From positions 1,860,001-1,924,000 of the forward strand of contig NZ_OX352320.1 in NCBI RefSeq assembly GCF_947090785.1: DNA of 64,000 bases, read 5' to 3'. A program made the translations under genes and the position numbers. Below are positions 8,988-24,600 of the stretch, one piece after another. This DNA comes from Rheinheimera sp. MM224 (GTDB taxonomy: Bacteria; Pseudomonadota; Gammaproteobacteria; Enterobacterales; Alteromonadaceae). Position 1 is the stretch's first letter; each line of letters opens with the position of its first letter. The notes beneath the pieces were generated by a model that did no database searches, had not been told where the DNA came from, and saw only the letters and a list, made by a program, of their open reading frames with translations.

Positions 8988-9011
8988 GAAGGTTCTGAAG
9001 TGTTGATTAGT

Positions 9012-10391
<1,380 letters not shown>

Positions 10392-11030
10392 CTATGAATG
10401 GGTTGGGGCAATAGTTTGTAAAACAGATTTGGCTTCATTCAGCAGTGCTTTGCGTTTGAATACAAAATGCAGGCGACTGCCACCGGACTGGCGCCATAAC
10501 ACCACGGCGCGAATAGCGGCCAATAACAAAGCGCGAACTTTATGCTGCACCAGTTGCTGCTTCAGCAGTTCTGGCTGACCAGCGACCTGAATTCGGGTGC
10601 CTAAAGAGCTGATGCATTCGACATAAATATCGGCCAGATTGGCAATGATGTTCTCATCGGTAATAGCAAAATGCTGCAATTGCTGCTCTAAGCGGGATAA
10701 GCGTTTACCCAGGTTATCCAGATTATCGCGGTTTTTTGTCAGCTTACGCTCAAGCGCAATCACGGACACCACATAACGGGTCAGTTCCACATCTTTGCGC
10801 TGATTGTCACCTAGCTGATCCACCAGACACTGATAACCAGCGCGCAGGTTGGCCACATCTTTGCCATAAATATCCAAAGGCTCTGCCGGAGATAAGTTCG
10901 CGATACTGGCTAAACACAACTGCAAATCAGCTAGTGCTACATCGTTGGTACGGGTGACTTGCTGTAATAGCTTAAGAGCCTGGCACATACCGGCCAGAGC
11001 AAGGGTTTGAGTCTGAATACTGTGTTGCAT
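10392..11030 (-). CDS. hflD: HflD-like lysogenisation regulator homologue
   Basis: A 212-residue, mostly alpha-helical protein with the expected length and the conserved opening TQTLALAGMCQALKLLQQ. In E. coli, HflD (YcfC) is peripheral to the inner membrane and binds phage lambda CII, promoting its degradation; its cellular role outside phage infection is unclear. Other blocks that fit are LQQLVQHKVRALLLAAIRAVVLWRQ and the basic C-terminus. It lies three bases after mnmA and nine before purB, exactly as in Enterobacteria. That neighbourhood is strong support because the sequence family itself is divergent. Confidence 0.9.
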   Translation of the reverse strand: MQHSIQTQTLALAGMCQALKLLQQVTRTNDVALADLQLCLASIANLSPAEPLDIYGKDVANLRAGYQCLVDQLGDNQRKDVELTRYVVSVIALERKLTKNRDNLDNLGKRLSRLEQQLQHFAITDENIIANLADIYVECISSLGTRIQVAGQPELLKQQLVQHKVRALLLAAIRAVVLWRQSGGSRLHFVFKRKALLNEAKSVLQTIAPTHS

Positions 11031-11033
11031 AAG

Positions 11034-12134
11034 TTACTGTATGGCCGAATTAATAATGCCACCACCCAAACAAATCTCGTCGCTGTAAAACACAGCAGAC
11101 TGACCCGGAGTGACGGCTTTTTGAGGCTGATCAAATACCACAACCACAGTGCCATCCGGCATTGGGGTCAGAGTGCATGGAATATCGGTCTGACGATAAC
11201 GGGTTTTGACAGTGCAGCGAAGCGCTTGCTGTGGGCCTGTACGATCAACCCAGTGCAGTTGGTTTGCCACTAACCCTTTGGAGAACATACTTGGATGGTC
11301 ATGACCCTGAGCGACAATAAGACGGTTATTGATCAAATCTTTTGCCACCACATACCATGGCTGATCATCACCATCTTTTAAGCCACCAATACGTAAACCT
11401 TTACGCTGGCCTAAAGTGTGATACATCAGACCATCGTGCTGGCCAATTTTATCGCCGTCTACGGTGTAAATATCACCAGGCTGGGCTGGCAGATACTTTT
11501 GCAGGAAATCTTTAAATTTACGCTCGCCGATAAAACAAATACCTGTGCTGTCTTTTTTATCGTGCGTAATTAAACCTTGTTCTTCGGCAATAGCCCGTAC
11601 CAGAGGTTTTTCCAGATGACCAACAGGGAACAGGGTTTGCGCCACATGTTCTTCACCTATGGTATAGAGGAAATAGCTTTGATCTTTGTTGGTATCCAGA
11701 CCCCGCAATAACTGCCAGTGGCCTTCTACTTCACGGCGCTGTACATAATGGCCTGTGGCTATGTAGTCGGCGCCTAAAGCTTCGGCGGCGAATTCAAGGA
11801 AAGCTTTAAACTTAATTTCCTTGTTGCACATAATATCCGGGTTCGGCGTACGACCAGCTTTATATTCCTCGAGGAAATATTCAAACACATTGTCCCAGTA
11901 CTCAGCGGCAAAGTTAACTTTATGCAGTTTTATACCCAGCTTGTCACAGACCGCCTGAGCATCTCTTAAGTCGTCAGCAGCAGCACAGTATTCGCTGTCG
12001 TCATCTTCTTCCCAGTTCTTCATAAACAGGCCTTCGACCTGATACCCTTGCTGCATCAGCAGGTAGGCGGACACTGAGGAATCAACACCACCGGACATAC
12101 CGACAATGACTTTTTTGCTGCTGTTATCTGACAT
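11034..12134 (-). CDS. mnmA: tRNA-specific 2-thiouridylase MnmA
   Basis: Catalyses sulfur insertion at U34 of Lys, Glu and Gln tRNAs, taking persulfide from the TusE relay and using ATP. The 366-residue protein has the PP-loop SGGVDSS at residues 14-20. The two catalytic cysteines are recognisable in [12 protein letters not shown] (around residue 103) and [13 protein letters not shown] (around residue 200). [17 protein letters not shown] and the C-terminal beta-barrel GQSAVFY are also present. It is preceded by an extended -10 promoter element on the same strand, and the next gene, hflD, starts three bases after its stop. Confidence 0.96.
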   Translation of the reverse strand: MSDNSSKKVIVGMSGGVDSSVSAYLLMQQGYQVEGLFMKNWEEDDDSEYCAAADDLRDAQAVCDKLGIKLHKVNFAAEYWDNVFEYFLEEYKAGRTPNPDIMCNKEIKFKAFLEFAAEALGADYIATGHYVQRREVEGHWQLLRGLDTNKDQSYFLYTIGEEHVAQTLFPVGHLEKPLVRAIAEEQGLITHDKKDSTGICFIGERKFKDFLQKYLPAQPGDIYTVDGDKIGQHDGLMYHTLGQRKGLRIGGLKDGDDQPWYVVAKDLINNRLIVAQGHDHPSMFSKGLVANQLHWVDRTGPQQALRCTVKTRYRQTDIPCTLTPMPDGTVVVVFDQPQKAVTPGQSAVFYSDEICLGGGIINSAIQ

Positions 12135-12174
12135 TACACCGCACTTTTTACTGGCTGGATGGGAACGGGCGCGG

Positions 12175-12183
12175 ATTATAGCA
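12175..12183 (-). promoter_or_regulatory. extended -10 promoter element upstream of mnmA
   Basis: Minus-strand TGCTATAAT is a perfect -10 hexamer with the extended TGn motif, about 40 bases ahead of the mnmA start. No good -35 hexamer is visible 16-18 bases upstream, which is common for extended -10 promoters. It would give mnmA-hflD-purB a start separate from nudJ. Confidence 0.5.
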
Positions 12184-12209
12184 CCAAATTCTTTGCCAAA
12201 AAATGTTAA

Positions 12210-12677
12210 TCAAAGCGAATGTGCGACGGCATTTCTGATCTGAGACAACGACAATAGCTGGTTTTGTTCAAACTGGGTGATGGCGTCCAGTACCAACTGA
12301 CTGCGCACGGGCAGGGCATGACTGCGTAATTCAGCCAAACTTAACCAGTGCAAAGCCAGAATATCGTCATCCTGTGGCTGATGCTGCGCTGGTAATTCAG
12401 TAGGGGTAAAGACAAAATTTACCCGTACATAAAAATGGCCATTGGCGGCTTTGAGCTGGGAAATACCCAGCCAGGCATCGGGCTCTAAATTCAGGCCTGT
12501 TTCTTCCTGCAGCTCCCGTTTAATAGCACTGATTAAATCTTCATTTTCCTCAACATGGCCAGCAGGCTGATTCAATACAAGGCGGCCGGAGCTTTTGTCT
12601 TTTTCTTCCACCAATAAATAACGACCCTGAAAATACAACACTGCGGCAACGGTTAAATGCAATAAAGGACGAGACAT
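12210..12677 (-). CDS. nudJ: NUDIX hydrolase NudJ (thiamine/nucleotide phosphatase)
   Basis: A Nudix enzyme of 155 residues, likely acting on thiamine pyrophosphate and nucleoside tri/diphosphates as E. coli NudJ does. The complete Nudix box GX5EX7REUXEEXGU is visible from GHVEENEDL to RELQEETGL. The protein opens MSRPLLHLTVAAVLYF, and the C-terminus has SQLVLDAITQFEQ as in the family. The ATG at 12677 is chosen because GGAGCC sits eight bases upstream; the frame is open 60 bases further without an RBS. It is the first gene of the run leading to mnmA and is divergent from idh. Confidence 0.9.
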   Translation of the reverse strand: MSRPLLHLTVAAVLYFQGRYLLVEEKDKSSGRLVLNQPAGHVEENEDLISAIKRELQEETGLNLEPDAWLGISQLKAANGHFYVRVNFVFTPTELPAQHQPQDDDILALHWLSLAELRSHALPVRSQLVLDAITQFEQNQLLSLSQIRNAVAHSL

Positions 12678-12737
12678 AAACAACAGGCTCCTTAAATGAG
12701 GGCTTCGAATAAAAAGAAGGTGACGGAAAAACAACAA

Positions 12738-15284
<2,547 letters not shown>

Positions 15285-15289
15285 TTCAC

Positions 15290-15370
15290 TGTAGGGGAGA
15301 GGCTTGTCCTCTCCCGTCTAATGATACCGCGGTGCTTATGGACGGGCCGGGACAAGCCGCGGCCCCTACA
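15290..15370. repeat. paired inverted REP-like elements (REPIN/BIME-like)
   Basis: Two ~30-base arms in opposite orientation (15290-15319 and 15340-15370) share TGTAGGGG, GGCTTGTCC and CCCGTC, about 24 of 30 bases after allowing a small gap. Each arm is itself a short hairpin (for example GGGAGAGG...CCTCTCCC). The pair sits in the gap after idh. This is the layout of two REP sequences forming a REPIN, and the arms are unlike any coding sequence nearby. Confidence 0.65.
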
Positions 15371-15423
15371 ATCTGCCCGTGTCTAATTTTAAGATGAACC
15401 ATAGTTAATTAGAGATCAAAGAA

Positions 15424-15447
15424 AAATGCCGGCTTATGCCGGCATTT
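15424..15447. terminator. bidirectional terminator between idh and cspD
   Basis: A 10-bp perfect stem (AAATGCCGGC / GCCGGCATTT) with a TTAT loop. On the minus strand it is followed by a T-run, matching the end of cspD. It can also stop idh read-through. Confidence 0.8.
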
Positions 15448-15473
15448 CATATGGATATGTGAGCTTCAGGTGG

Positions 15474-15695
15474 TTATTCAGGTTTGTGACCTTCTGGCAG
15501 TGCGATATTTACTGCATGTAAACCTTTTGGGCCCTCAGACAGGTCAAACACCACATCCTGGCCGGCCTTCAGCGTACGGTAGCCATCCATGTTAATGGTT
15601 GAATAATGGGCGAATATGTCTTCGTCACGACCATCTTCACGAATAAACCCAAATCCTTTGGCATTATTGAACCATTTCACTTTACCGGTAGCCAT
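15474..15695 (-). CDS. cspD: cold-shock-domain protein CspD
   Basis: A 73-residue single cold-shock domain binding single-stranded nucleic acid. RNP1 is KGFGFI and RNP2 is DIFAHY, within MATGKVKWFNNAKGFGFIRE. The C-terminal extension past residue 67 and the location immediately divergent from clpS-clpA are characteristic of CspD, which in E. coli inhibits replication in stationary phase and is a Lon substrate. AAGGAAG lies just ahead of the start. The sequence alone would also allow CspA-type naming; the synteny decides it. Confidence 0.88.
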   Translation of the reverse strand: MATGKVKWFNNAKGFGFIREDGRDEDIFAHYSTINMDGYRTLKAGQDVVFDLSEGPKGLHAVNIALPEGHKPE

Positions 15696-15951
15696 ACTAC
15701 TTCCTTCTCTAAGTTAGCTAAATTCTGTATTCTAAGGCGGAGCAACAGGGAGCTGCGGGCAGACTCCACCATTTACTGTAGATAATTTGTGCAGCTAGTC
15801 AAGTTTTTTACCCACTTGTAAAGAGGCGTTGCAGATACTATCTATAAGATACGGGATACAGAGTGGCTGCAAAGCCTGTAGTGGCTTTGGGTCCGGCGAA
15901 AAAAATTCATCAATGCAATTTTGATGCTTTGAACAGGCGTGGCTATAGTTT

Positions 15952-16272
15952 ATGAGCGGTTATAAAGAAAACAATGGAACAGATCATGGAGTGGTGGAGA
16001 AAACCCGGCAACAGGTGAAACCTCCCTCTATGTATAAAGTCATACTTCACAACGATGACTACACCCCGATGGATTTTGTCATTGATGTGTTAACCCGGTT
16101 TTTTAATATGCAGTATGAAAAAGCCAGTGAAATTATGTTGCAAGTGCATTACGAAGGTATGGCGGTCTGTGGTGTGTTCACAGCCGAGGTTGCGGAGACC
16201 AAAGTTCAGCAAGTGTCCATTTATGCGAAAGAGCACGAACATCCATTGTTATGCACTATGGAGCGGGCTTAA
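15952..16272 (+). CDS. clpS: ClpS, N-degron adaptor of ClpAP
   Basis: A 106-residue adaptor that binds N-terminal Leu/Phe/Tyr/Trp residues and delivers substrates to ClpAP. Conserved parts are [20 protein letters not shown] (the NDDYTPM ligand-pocket and ClpA-contact region), a helix with [20 protein letters not shown], and [12 protein letters not shown]. It is 48 bases ahead of clpA on the same strand, the usual bicistronic layout. The RBS is weak (AGGCG about 13 bases upstream). Confidence 0.95.
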   Translation: MSGYKENNGTDHGVVEKTRQQVKPPSMYKVILHNDDYTPMDFVIDVLTRFFNMQYEKASEIMLQVHYEGMAVCGVFTAEVAETKVQQVSIYAKEHEHPLLCTMERA

Positions 16273-16320
16273 CGCCAAACAACTGCTGTTGTAACTCAGG
16301 TGGATTAGGAGTGATGTTGT

Positions 16321-18576
16321 ATGTTGAACAAAGATCTTGAGTTAACCTTAAATCTGGCGTTTCGGTTTGCGCGGGAAAAACGTCATGAGTACATGACGGT
16401 CGAACATTTATTATTAGCGTTGTTGGATAATCCGGCTGCAGGTGAAGCGTTAAAGTCCTGCGGTGCCAATATAGACCGCCTGCGGCTCGATCTGTCGCAT
16501 TTTATTGATTCCACCACCCCTTTGTTGCCAGAAGACGACGCAGACCGCGACACGCAGCCTACGCTCGGATTTCAGCGTGTATTACAAAGAGCGGTGTTTC
16601 ATGTGCAATCCTCAGGTAAATCTGAAGTCACAGGCGCTAATGTATTAGTCGCTATTTTCAGTGAACAGGAATCTCAAGCTGTTTATTTGCTGAAGAAAAT
16701 CGACATCAGCCGGTTGGATATCGTCAACTACATTTCTCATGGTGTGATTAAAACCGAAAAAATCGAGCAGCAAGACGAGCAGCAAGATGAAAACGGTGAT
16801 GTGCAGATTGAAGAAAACAAATACCTGGAAAGCTTCACAGCCAATCTGAACGTTCTGGCAAAAAATGGTCAGATCGATCCTCTGGTTGGTCGTGATATGG
16901 AGCTGGAACGCACTATTCAGGTGTTATGCCGTCGCAAGAAAAATAACCCGTTATTGGTGGGCGAAGCAGGGGTGGGTAAAACTGCTATTGCCGAAGGTCT
17001 GGCCTATCGAATCGTCAATAAGCAAGTGCCTGAAGTCATTGCCAACGCCACTATTTATTCACTGGATATGGGCTCTTTGCTGGCAGGTACCAAATACCGC
17101 GGTGACTTTGAAAAACGCTTAAAATCCTTGCTGAAAGAAATCGAAAACGAAAAAGATGCAGTGCTGTTTATTGACGAAATTCATACTGTCATAGGCGCAG
17201 GTGCTGCGTCTGGTGGTGTGATGGATGCATCCAATCTGATTAAACCGCTGTTATCCAGTGGCCGTTTACGTTGCATAGGTTCCACCACCTATCAGGAATT
17301 CAAAAACATCTTTGAAAAAGATACAGCGCTGGTGCGCCGTTTCCAGAAAATTGATGTGGTTGAACCAAGCGTTGATGACACCACCCAAATTCTGCAGGGT
17401 TTAAAAGAACGTTACGAAGCCCACCATGGCGTGCGTTATACCCAAAAAGCGCTACGTGCAGCAGCTGAGTTGTCGGCGAAATACATTAACGAGCGGCATT
17501 TGCCGGATAAAGCCATAGACGTGATTGACGAGGCGGGAGCCAGCCAGCGTTTATTGCCAGTATCAAAACGTAAAAAAGTCATTAATGTGCCGGAAATTGA
17601 ACACATTATTGCCAAGATGGCGCGTATTCCTGAGAAGTCAGTGTCAGCCTCTGATAAAGATGTGCTGGCGAACTTAGACCGTAACCTGAAAATGGTGGTC
17701 TTTGGTCAGGACGAGCCTATTGAAGTCTTAACTTCGGCTATTCGTTTATCCCGCTCTGGCTTAGGTAACGAAGAAAAGCCTATTGGTAACTTCTTATTTG
17801 CAGGCCCAACAGGGGTAGGTAAAACCGAAGTCACCAAACAACTGGCCAAAATCATGGGCGTAGAGTTGCTGCGTTTTGATATGTCCGAGTATATGGAGCG
17901 TCATGCCGTCAGCCGCCTTATTGGTGCGCCTCCTGGTTATGTAGGTTTTGATCAGGGCGGTTTGCTGACAGATGCCGTATCAAAACATCCTTACTCTGTC
18001 GTGCTTTTGGATGAAATCGAAAAAGCGCACTCTGATATCTACAACATTTTGTTGCAGGTGATGGACCATGGCACTTTAACCGACAACAGCGGCCGTAAAG
18101 TCGATTTCCGTAATGTGATTTTGGTGATGACCACCAATGCTGGTGTGCAGGAGACGGTGCGTAAAACCATCGGCTTCAAACAACAGGATCACAGCCACGA
18201 TGCGTTAGCCGAAATAAACCGGACCTTTAGTCCTGAGTTCAGAAACCGCCTGGATGGCATCATCTGGTTTAAACATTTATCCCGCGACATTATTCTGCAA
18301 ATTGTCGATAAGTTTGTCTGTGATCTGCAGGTGCAGCTGGATAAAAAACAAGTGTCGATGGAATTGAGTGGTGCCGCCCGTCAATGGCTGGCCGATAAAG
18401 GCTACGATCAGGCGATGGGTGCCCGTCCTATGGCGCGGGTTATTCAGGAACAATTGAAAAAACCTTTAGCCAACGAAATATTGTTTGGACGACTGGCACA
18501 CGGCGGTGATGTACGGATTGACTTGAAAGGCGACGAGCTGGAGTTTGATTATAACGAAGAAGAAGCTTTAGTTTGA
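16321..18576 (+). CDS. clpA: ATP-dependent Clp protease ATP-binding subunit ClpA
   Basis: An AAA+ unfoldase of 751 residues that feeds ClpP. The N-domain (about residues 1-145, two Clp repeats) is followed by an acidic Gln/Glu linker, then D1 with Walker A GEAGVGKT and Walker B LFIDEIHT, and D2 with GPTGVGKT and VLLDEIEKAH. The IGF-type ClpP loop is seen as KTIGFKQQD. AGGAG lies nine bases before the ATG. It is co-transcribed with clpS and ends at a strong terminator. It works with ClpS, Aat and Bpt, all encoded in this window. Confidence 0.96.
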   Translation: MLNKDLELTLNLAFRFAREKRHEYMTVEHLLLALLDNPAAGEALKSCGANIDRLRLDLSHFIDSTTPLLPEDDADRDTQPTLGFQRVLQRAVFHVQSSGKSEVTGANVLVAIFSEQESQAVYLLKKIDISRLDIVNYISHGVIKTEKIEQQDEQQDENGDVQIEENKYLESFTANLNVLAKNGQIDPLVGRDMELERTIQVLCRRKKNNPLLVGEAGVGKTAIAEGLAYRIVNKQVPEVIANATIYSLDMGSLLAGTKYRGDFEKRLKSLLKEIENEKDAVLFIDEIHTVIGAGAASGGVMDASNLIKPLLSSGRLRCIGSTTYQEFKNIFEKDTALVRRFQKIDVVEPSVDDTTQILQGLKERYEAHHGVRYTQKALRAAAELSAKYINERHLPDKAIDVIDEAGASQRLLPVSKRKKVINVPEIEHIIAKMARIPEKSVSASDKDVLANLDRNLKMVVFGQDEPIEVLTSAIRLSRSGLGNEEKPIGNFLFAGPTGVGKTEVTKQLAKIMGVELLRFDMSEYMERHAVSRLIGAPPGYVGFDQGGLLTDAVSKHPYSVVLLDEIEKAHSDIYNILLQVMDHGTLTDNSGRKVDFRNVILVMTTNAGVQETVRKTIGFKQQDHSHDALAEINRTFSPEFRNRLDGIIWFKHLSRDIILQIVDKFVCDLQVQLDKKQVSMELSGAARQWLADKGYDQAMGARPMARVIQEQLKKPLANEILFGRLAHGGDVRIDLKGDELEFDYNEEEALV

Positions 18577-18605
18577 GCACTACTTAGCTAAGCAACTTAA
18601 TACGA

Positions 18606-18630
18606 AAAAACCCGGCTTGGCCGGGTTTTT
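18606..18630. terminator. terminator after clpA
   Basis: An 11-bp stem (AAAAACCCGGC / GCCGGGTTTTT) with a TTG loop, followed by further T residues. It can act in both directions between clpA and the convergent infA. Confidence 0.85.
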
Positions 18631-18682
18631 CTTTATGGAGCATAAAGCAAATAGCGTTAGCGCTATCTGGTTCCGTCAAATC

Positions 18683-18901
<219 letters not shown>

Positions 18902-18996
18902 TCAGCGTGCCAGCCTCTTATTTAAATTCATTAGTTCAAAAAACTGCCGCAGATTTTGCCGAAAAAGGGCAGATAAGTAAAGCAACATAGACAGAT

Positions 18997-19710
18997 TTAG
19001 CTAAATGAGAGCCATTCTCCGGCTATAAAGCGTTGTTGTGGTAAAAATTTTGCTTTGTAACTCATTTTTTGACAGTGCTGGATGTAGTAACCCAGGTATA
19101 CAAAACTGATGTTTTCTTCTTTGGCTTGTTCAATCAGTGCCAAAATTGCTAGCGTGCCAAAGGCCAGCACATGGCCTGTCTGATAAAAAGTATAAACAGC
19201 AGAAAAGGCATCGGCTGTGCAGTCGACTACAGTCACGGCGACTAACTCGTCATCTATGTATTGTTCTAAAAATTGTATTTTCAACCAGTTGGCTTGCCAT
19301 AAATAAGCCATTTGTTCCGGACTGGTCGGAGACATCGAACTGTCGGCATGTTTGCTGTCGATATAGGATTTATACAAGGCATAGTACTTTTCTGTGCAGT
19401 TTTCTTTATCACTGAACTCTGTTAACTGATAATGCCAGCTACTGCGTTTTGCTTTGCTCCAGAGCCTTCGTTGATTGCTGTTTAACTGAAATGCCGTCGC
19501 TTCGAGCCGCACCGACTGGCATTGCTGGCAGCCTTCACAATACGTCGTATAAATCTGCTCACCACTGCGTCTGAAATTCAGCGTCAGTAGTTGTTGGTAA
19601 AACTGAGCATCTAAGGGCTCATCCGGCAGAGTAAAAAGCAATCGTTCCTGGCGGTCGGGCAGATAATTGCATTGTTGTTGCTGACTGACTCCAAGTTTTA
19701 AGCCCGACAT
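18997..19710 (-). CDS. bpt: aspartate/glutamate leucyltransferase Bpt
   Basis: Transfers leucine from Leu-tRNA to N-terminal Asp or Glu, turning tertiary destabilising residues into ClpS-recognised N-degrons. The 237-residue product starts at ATG 19710, one base after the aat stop, with GGAGC inside the end of aat. The upstream frame to 19740 lies within aat and is not needed. Features are YLPDRQERLLFTLP, the Cys cluster YCEGCQQCQSVR typical of the ATE N-terminal domain, and VYLGYYIQHCQKMSYK, matching the ATE C-terminal domain. Older annotation calls this arginyl-tRNA-protein transferase (ate). Confidence 0.93.
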   Translation of the reverse strand: MSGLKLGVSQQQQCNYLPDRQERLLFTLPDEPLDAQFYQQLLTLNFRRSGEQIYTTYCEGCQQCQSVRLEATAFQLNSNQRRLWSKAKRSSWHYQLTEFSDKENCTEKYYALYKSYIDSKHADSSMSPTSPEQMAYLWQANWLKIQFLEQYIDDELVAVTVVDCTADAFSAVYTFYQTGHVLAFGTLAILALIEQAKEENISFVYLGYYIQHCQKMSYKAKFLPQQRFIAGEWLSFS

Positions 19711-19711
19711 C

Positions 19712-20425
19712 TTAAAGCTCCAACTGGATATCCTGCACACGCCAGATATCAGCGGGGCAGAGCAGGGCTTTATGATTTGCCAATAAAGTCAGGTAAGTTC
19801 TGCGAGACAAAGGCTCGGCTCCTAACTGCTGTAAAAAAGGATTCATCATCTGACAATCAATATAGCCTGTCGCAAAGGAAGACAAATGCTGTTGTAAGGC
19901 CGCAAGCGCAATTTTTGCGGTATTCGGTAAGGTATTAAACATCGACTCGCCGCAAAAGAGTTGGCCAACCATCACCCCATAACAGCCACCGACCAGTTCG
20001 CCATCAGACCAAACTTCGATACTGTGGGCATGGCCTTGTTGATGCAAGGTAATATAAGCCTGTTGAATATCCGGTACTATCCAGGTGCCTTGCTGCGAAG
20101 CGCGTGGTGCACTGCAAGCTCGGATCACGTGCGGAAAAGCTTTATTGATACTGATTTGAAAACTGGAATGATGCAGTAATTTACGCAAAGTGCGGTTGGG
20201 TTTTAATACGCCTGGCTTAAAAATAGCGCGTTGTGACGGACTCCACCACAGCAGCGGATCTCCTGGGCTAAACCAGGGGAAAATGCCGCTTTGATAAGCT
20301 TTGAGTAAACGTTGTGGCGATAAATCACCGCCCATGGCTAATAAACCATCCGGTTCAGTCAGAGCCTGACTGACCGGAGGGAATTCAAGCGAAGCATTTG
20401 ATAACTCGGGTAAATAAATCACCAC
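19712..20425 (-). CDS. aat: leucyl/phenylalanyl-tRNA-protein transferase
   Basis: Adds Leu or Phe to proteins with N-terminal Lys or Arg, creating primary N-degrons for ClpS/ClpAP. The 237-residue protein shows EPDGLLAMGGDLSPQRLLKAYQ, the GIFPWFSPGDPLLWWSPS core, and VGGCYGVMVGQLFCGESMFN, all signatures of the family (GNAT-like fold). It is immediately upstream of bpt, effectively translationally coupled, and follows trxB with a 35-base gap. Confidence 0.96.
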   Translation of the reverse strand: MVIYLPELSNASLEFPPVSQALTEPDGLLAMGGDLSPQRLLKAYQSGIFPWFSPGDPLLWWSPSQRAIFKPGVLKPNRTLRKLLHHSSFQISINKAFPHVIRACSAPRASQQGTWIVPDIQQAYITLHQQGHAHSIEVWSDGELVGGCYGVMVGQLFCGESMFNTLPNTAKIALAALQQHLSSFATGYIDCQMMNPFLQQLGAEPLSRRTYLTLLANHKALLCPADIWRVQDIQLEL

Positions 20426-20460
20426 TATTTACCCCTGTATCACCTGAGCCTGTAAAGATA

Positions 20461-21420
<960 letters not shown>

Positions 21421-21648
21421 TTACTCCGGCATTTTTCAATGGTGTATTCAGTTGAGTCGTTAATGGGGCTGATTTTATGGCATTGCAATAGCGAGATAAA
21501 GCACAACCGCATTTTTTCCAATTCAGGCTCTGGCAAGGAATCCATGCTATGGTATTGTTTGTTTACACATATTTGCTGTTGACCCTCTGCTGAGGTTTAC
21601 ATTGCACTATTTTTCCCCTGCGTTTGGCCAACCTGGAGATCTGAAAGA

Positions 21649-24600
21649 ATGATGATCAGGTTTTGGCATGTTCTGCTTATTGTGTGGCTGTTGTGCTGCA
21701 GTGTTGTGGCATCGGCACAAACTCATTTTACCCGGCTCAGTGTCGATGATGGCTTACCCAATGCCAGTATTTATCGCATTGTGCAGGATAAAGAAGGCCA
21801 TATCTGGCTGGGTTCCACCAACACTGGTTTACTGCGTTACAACGGTTATGAACTGGAATCCTTCGATGTACTGCCTGCCTCTGTCAGCAACAACATACTG
21901 GTGCCTGATATTGATGCCTTGCTGATGGATCGGAACGATCAGTTGTGGATTGGCAGTTGGGGCATGGGCCTGAGCAAAGTAGATACCCACACAGGGACAA
22001 TCTCACATTACTCCGATCGACCTGACAGTGCTGTAGTGTTGACCAGTAATTACATTCAGAGCCTGTTACTGGATCAGTCAGGTGTGTTATGGATTGGCAC
22101 CAACAAAGGCTTACAGCGACTGTTGCCTGACGGAACTTTGCAGACAGTAGGCGCTGCTGATACCGCTCAGCCGCTGATTAACCAACGTATCTGGGCACTG
22201 GCTCAAACCGAAGATGGCACAATCTGGATTGCAACCAGTAGTGGCCTTCATCAGTGGACTGCCCAGGACGGGCTTAGTACTGCCTATCAGGCATTTGGTC
22301 AACACAGTGTCAATAATGAAATGCGTACCTTGTTCGCTCATGGTAATCAGTTGTGGGTGGGAGGGCGCAGCTCTTTGTTTCAGTTTGAGCGCTCCTCTTC
22401 TGTGTTTCGGGCCATACCTTTTTATGACGAAGCATTGAGTCCTATCGTCAATGTGCTGGAAAGTGACCGGCAAGGTAATTTGCTGGTCGGAACTTTTGAC
22501 GGTATTTATAAAGTATCGTTAACCTCTGGTTTATTTGAGCCTTTTGCGGACGGCAGACAGCTATTGCCTGGTATTAATGTGCGTTCTTTACTGGTCGACC
22601 GTAGCGGGTTGTTGTGGGTAGGTAGCAGAGAAAGAGGTTTATTTTATGGCAGACACCAGCCTTCGGCATTTACCGACTTAACCAGTTGGGGGCCACAAGC
22701 CGCCGCTTTAGCAAAACAGCAACTGACAGCTGTAAAAGTGGAGGACGATTATTTATGGCTGGGTAGTGCCGATCAGTTTCATCAGCTCAACAGAAAAACT
22801 GGTGTTGTGGTGTCGTTTTCGATGCCCGCCCGGGTGAATACCATTACAAGAACCAGTCAGGGTGAGCTGTTTATAGGCTCGGACAATGGCTTATGGCAGT
22901 TTGATGAAAACAAACAACAGCTGATACAGCTTGATTCGGGTCAAAGGCCCAACAGTACTTCATGGCAAAATGTGCGGGATTTGATCAGCTTAGCTGATGG
23001 CAGCTTGTACCTGGGTTTATGGCAAAACGGATTGATGCGTTGGGACCCCAGTGGCAATCATCAATTTTGGTTGCAGGATATGGCGCAGCATAAAGTAGGC
23101 GATGCGGTGCAGGTGGTTCAGGAAATACAAGGTAAAATCTGGTTAGGGACGCGTTATTCTGGCATTTTTGTCCTGGACCCATCCAGTTTAGAGTTACAGT
23201 CGTTAACCGACTTAGTGCCCGTTGAGCAGGCACTTGATATTCAATGTATAGCACCAGGACCTGACAACACTGTACTGGTGTGTAGCCGAAGTGGGCTGCT
23301 CAGTCTGGACCTGCAGAATCGTATCGTGTCCGGGCAAAGAGATGGCATCAATGTTCTTAAAACTGAATTGCTGGGAGCTTATACTGACACACAAAAAAAT
23401 ATCTGGTTGTTATCTGCCAATGGCTTAAGTTTAAAACCCTACCAGCAAGAGCGTTTAATTACCTTCACCGAACAAGATGGCCTGAGTAACAGAGAAATGA
23501 TTTTTAAGGCATTTTCGGTGTCTAAACGTGGCAATTTGTATTTGGGTACGGCCGGCGGTTTAGCCATAGTCAATGCAGAACGACTGTGGTTGAACAATTA
23601 CAAAAGCAAAACCCATGTTTCTGCCATTTGGATTGATCAGAAAAAACTCAAGACAGGTATTATGCAGGGCCCCTGGTCTCATATTGAATTAAAACCGGGT
23701 GAGAGTATTAGTCTGGAACTTGCTAGTCTTGATTTTCACGACCCTAAACGGAATCAGTTTATCTATCAGTTGGAAGGTGTAGATAACAGCTGGCAACAAA
23801 GCACCGGCTATACCAAAGTGAACTACAGTCAGCTGGAGCCTGGTACTTATCAGTTTAAAGTGCTGGGCTCTAACCAACATGGTTTGTTTGCGGATGAGCC
23901 ACAAATTTTGACCATCGAAGTCTTGCCTTTGTGGTGGCAACACAGTTGGGTGTTGCCTGGCCTTGCTGTTCTGTTGTTATTCCTCTTGTTGTGCGGGCAC
24001 GCTTACCGGCTGCGTCATATGCGACAAATTAATAAACTGCTACAGCATTCAGTACAGGAACGGGCATACAACCAGACTGTATTAGAGACTATGGTAGAGG
24101 AGCGCACTAAAGCGCTACAGGACAGCTCCGCAACTTTGTCATTAAGGACCAGACAGTTGGAGATTAGCTTGTCGCAACTGGCCGAAAATAACAGAGAATT
24201 AAAGCGGCTGAATAATCTGAAAGACGAGTTTATTTCTACTGTCAGTCACGAACTGAGGACACCCCTCACCTCTATTCGTGGTGCTGTAGGCTTGCTGGCC
24301 AGTAAAGCTGTGGCTGAAGATTCACAGCATTATCAGCAGCTTTTGCAGACAGCGCTTGGCAATAGTGAACGTTTATCGCAATTGATTAATGACTTACTGG
24401 ACTTACAAAAATTTGAATCCGGTAATTTTAGTTTGGCCTTTGATGCTGTGGATATGAAACTGCTGGTACTACAGGCGCTGGATGGCATAGCGCCATTCGC
24501 CGCCAAGTATCAGGTGAGTTTTCAGACTAAGCTTGTTGACTGTAAGGTGATGGCTGATCCAACCAGGATCAGGCAAGTGGTAGATAACCTGTTATCCAAT

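Noticed and set aside
10937..11273. Small frames on both strands over the hflD/mnmA junction
   Set aside because: All overlap two well-supported genes and lack translation signals.
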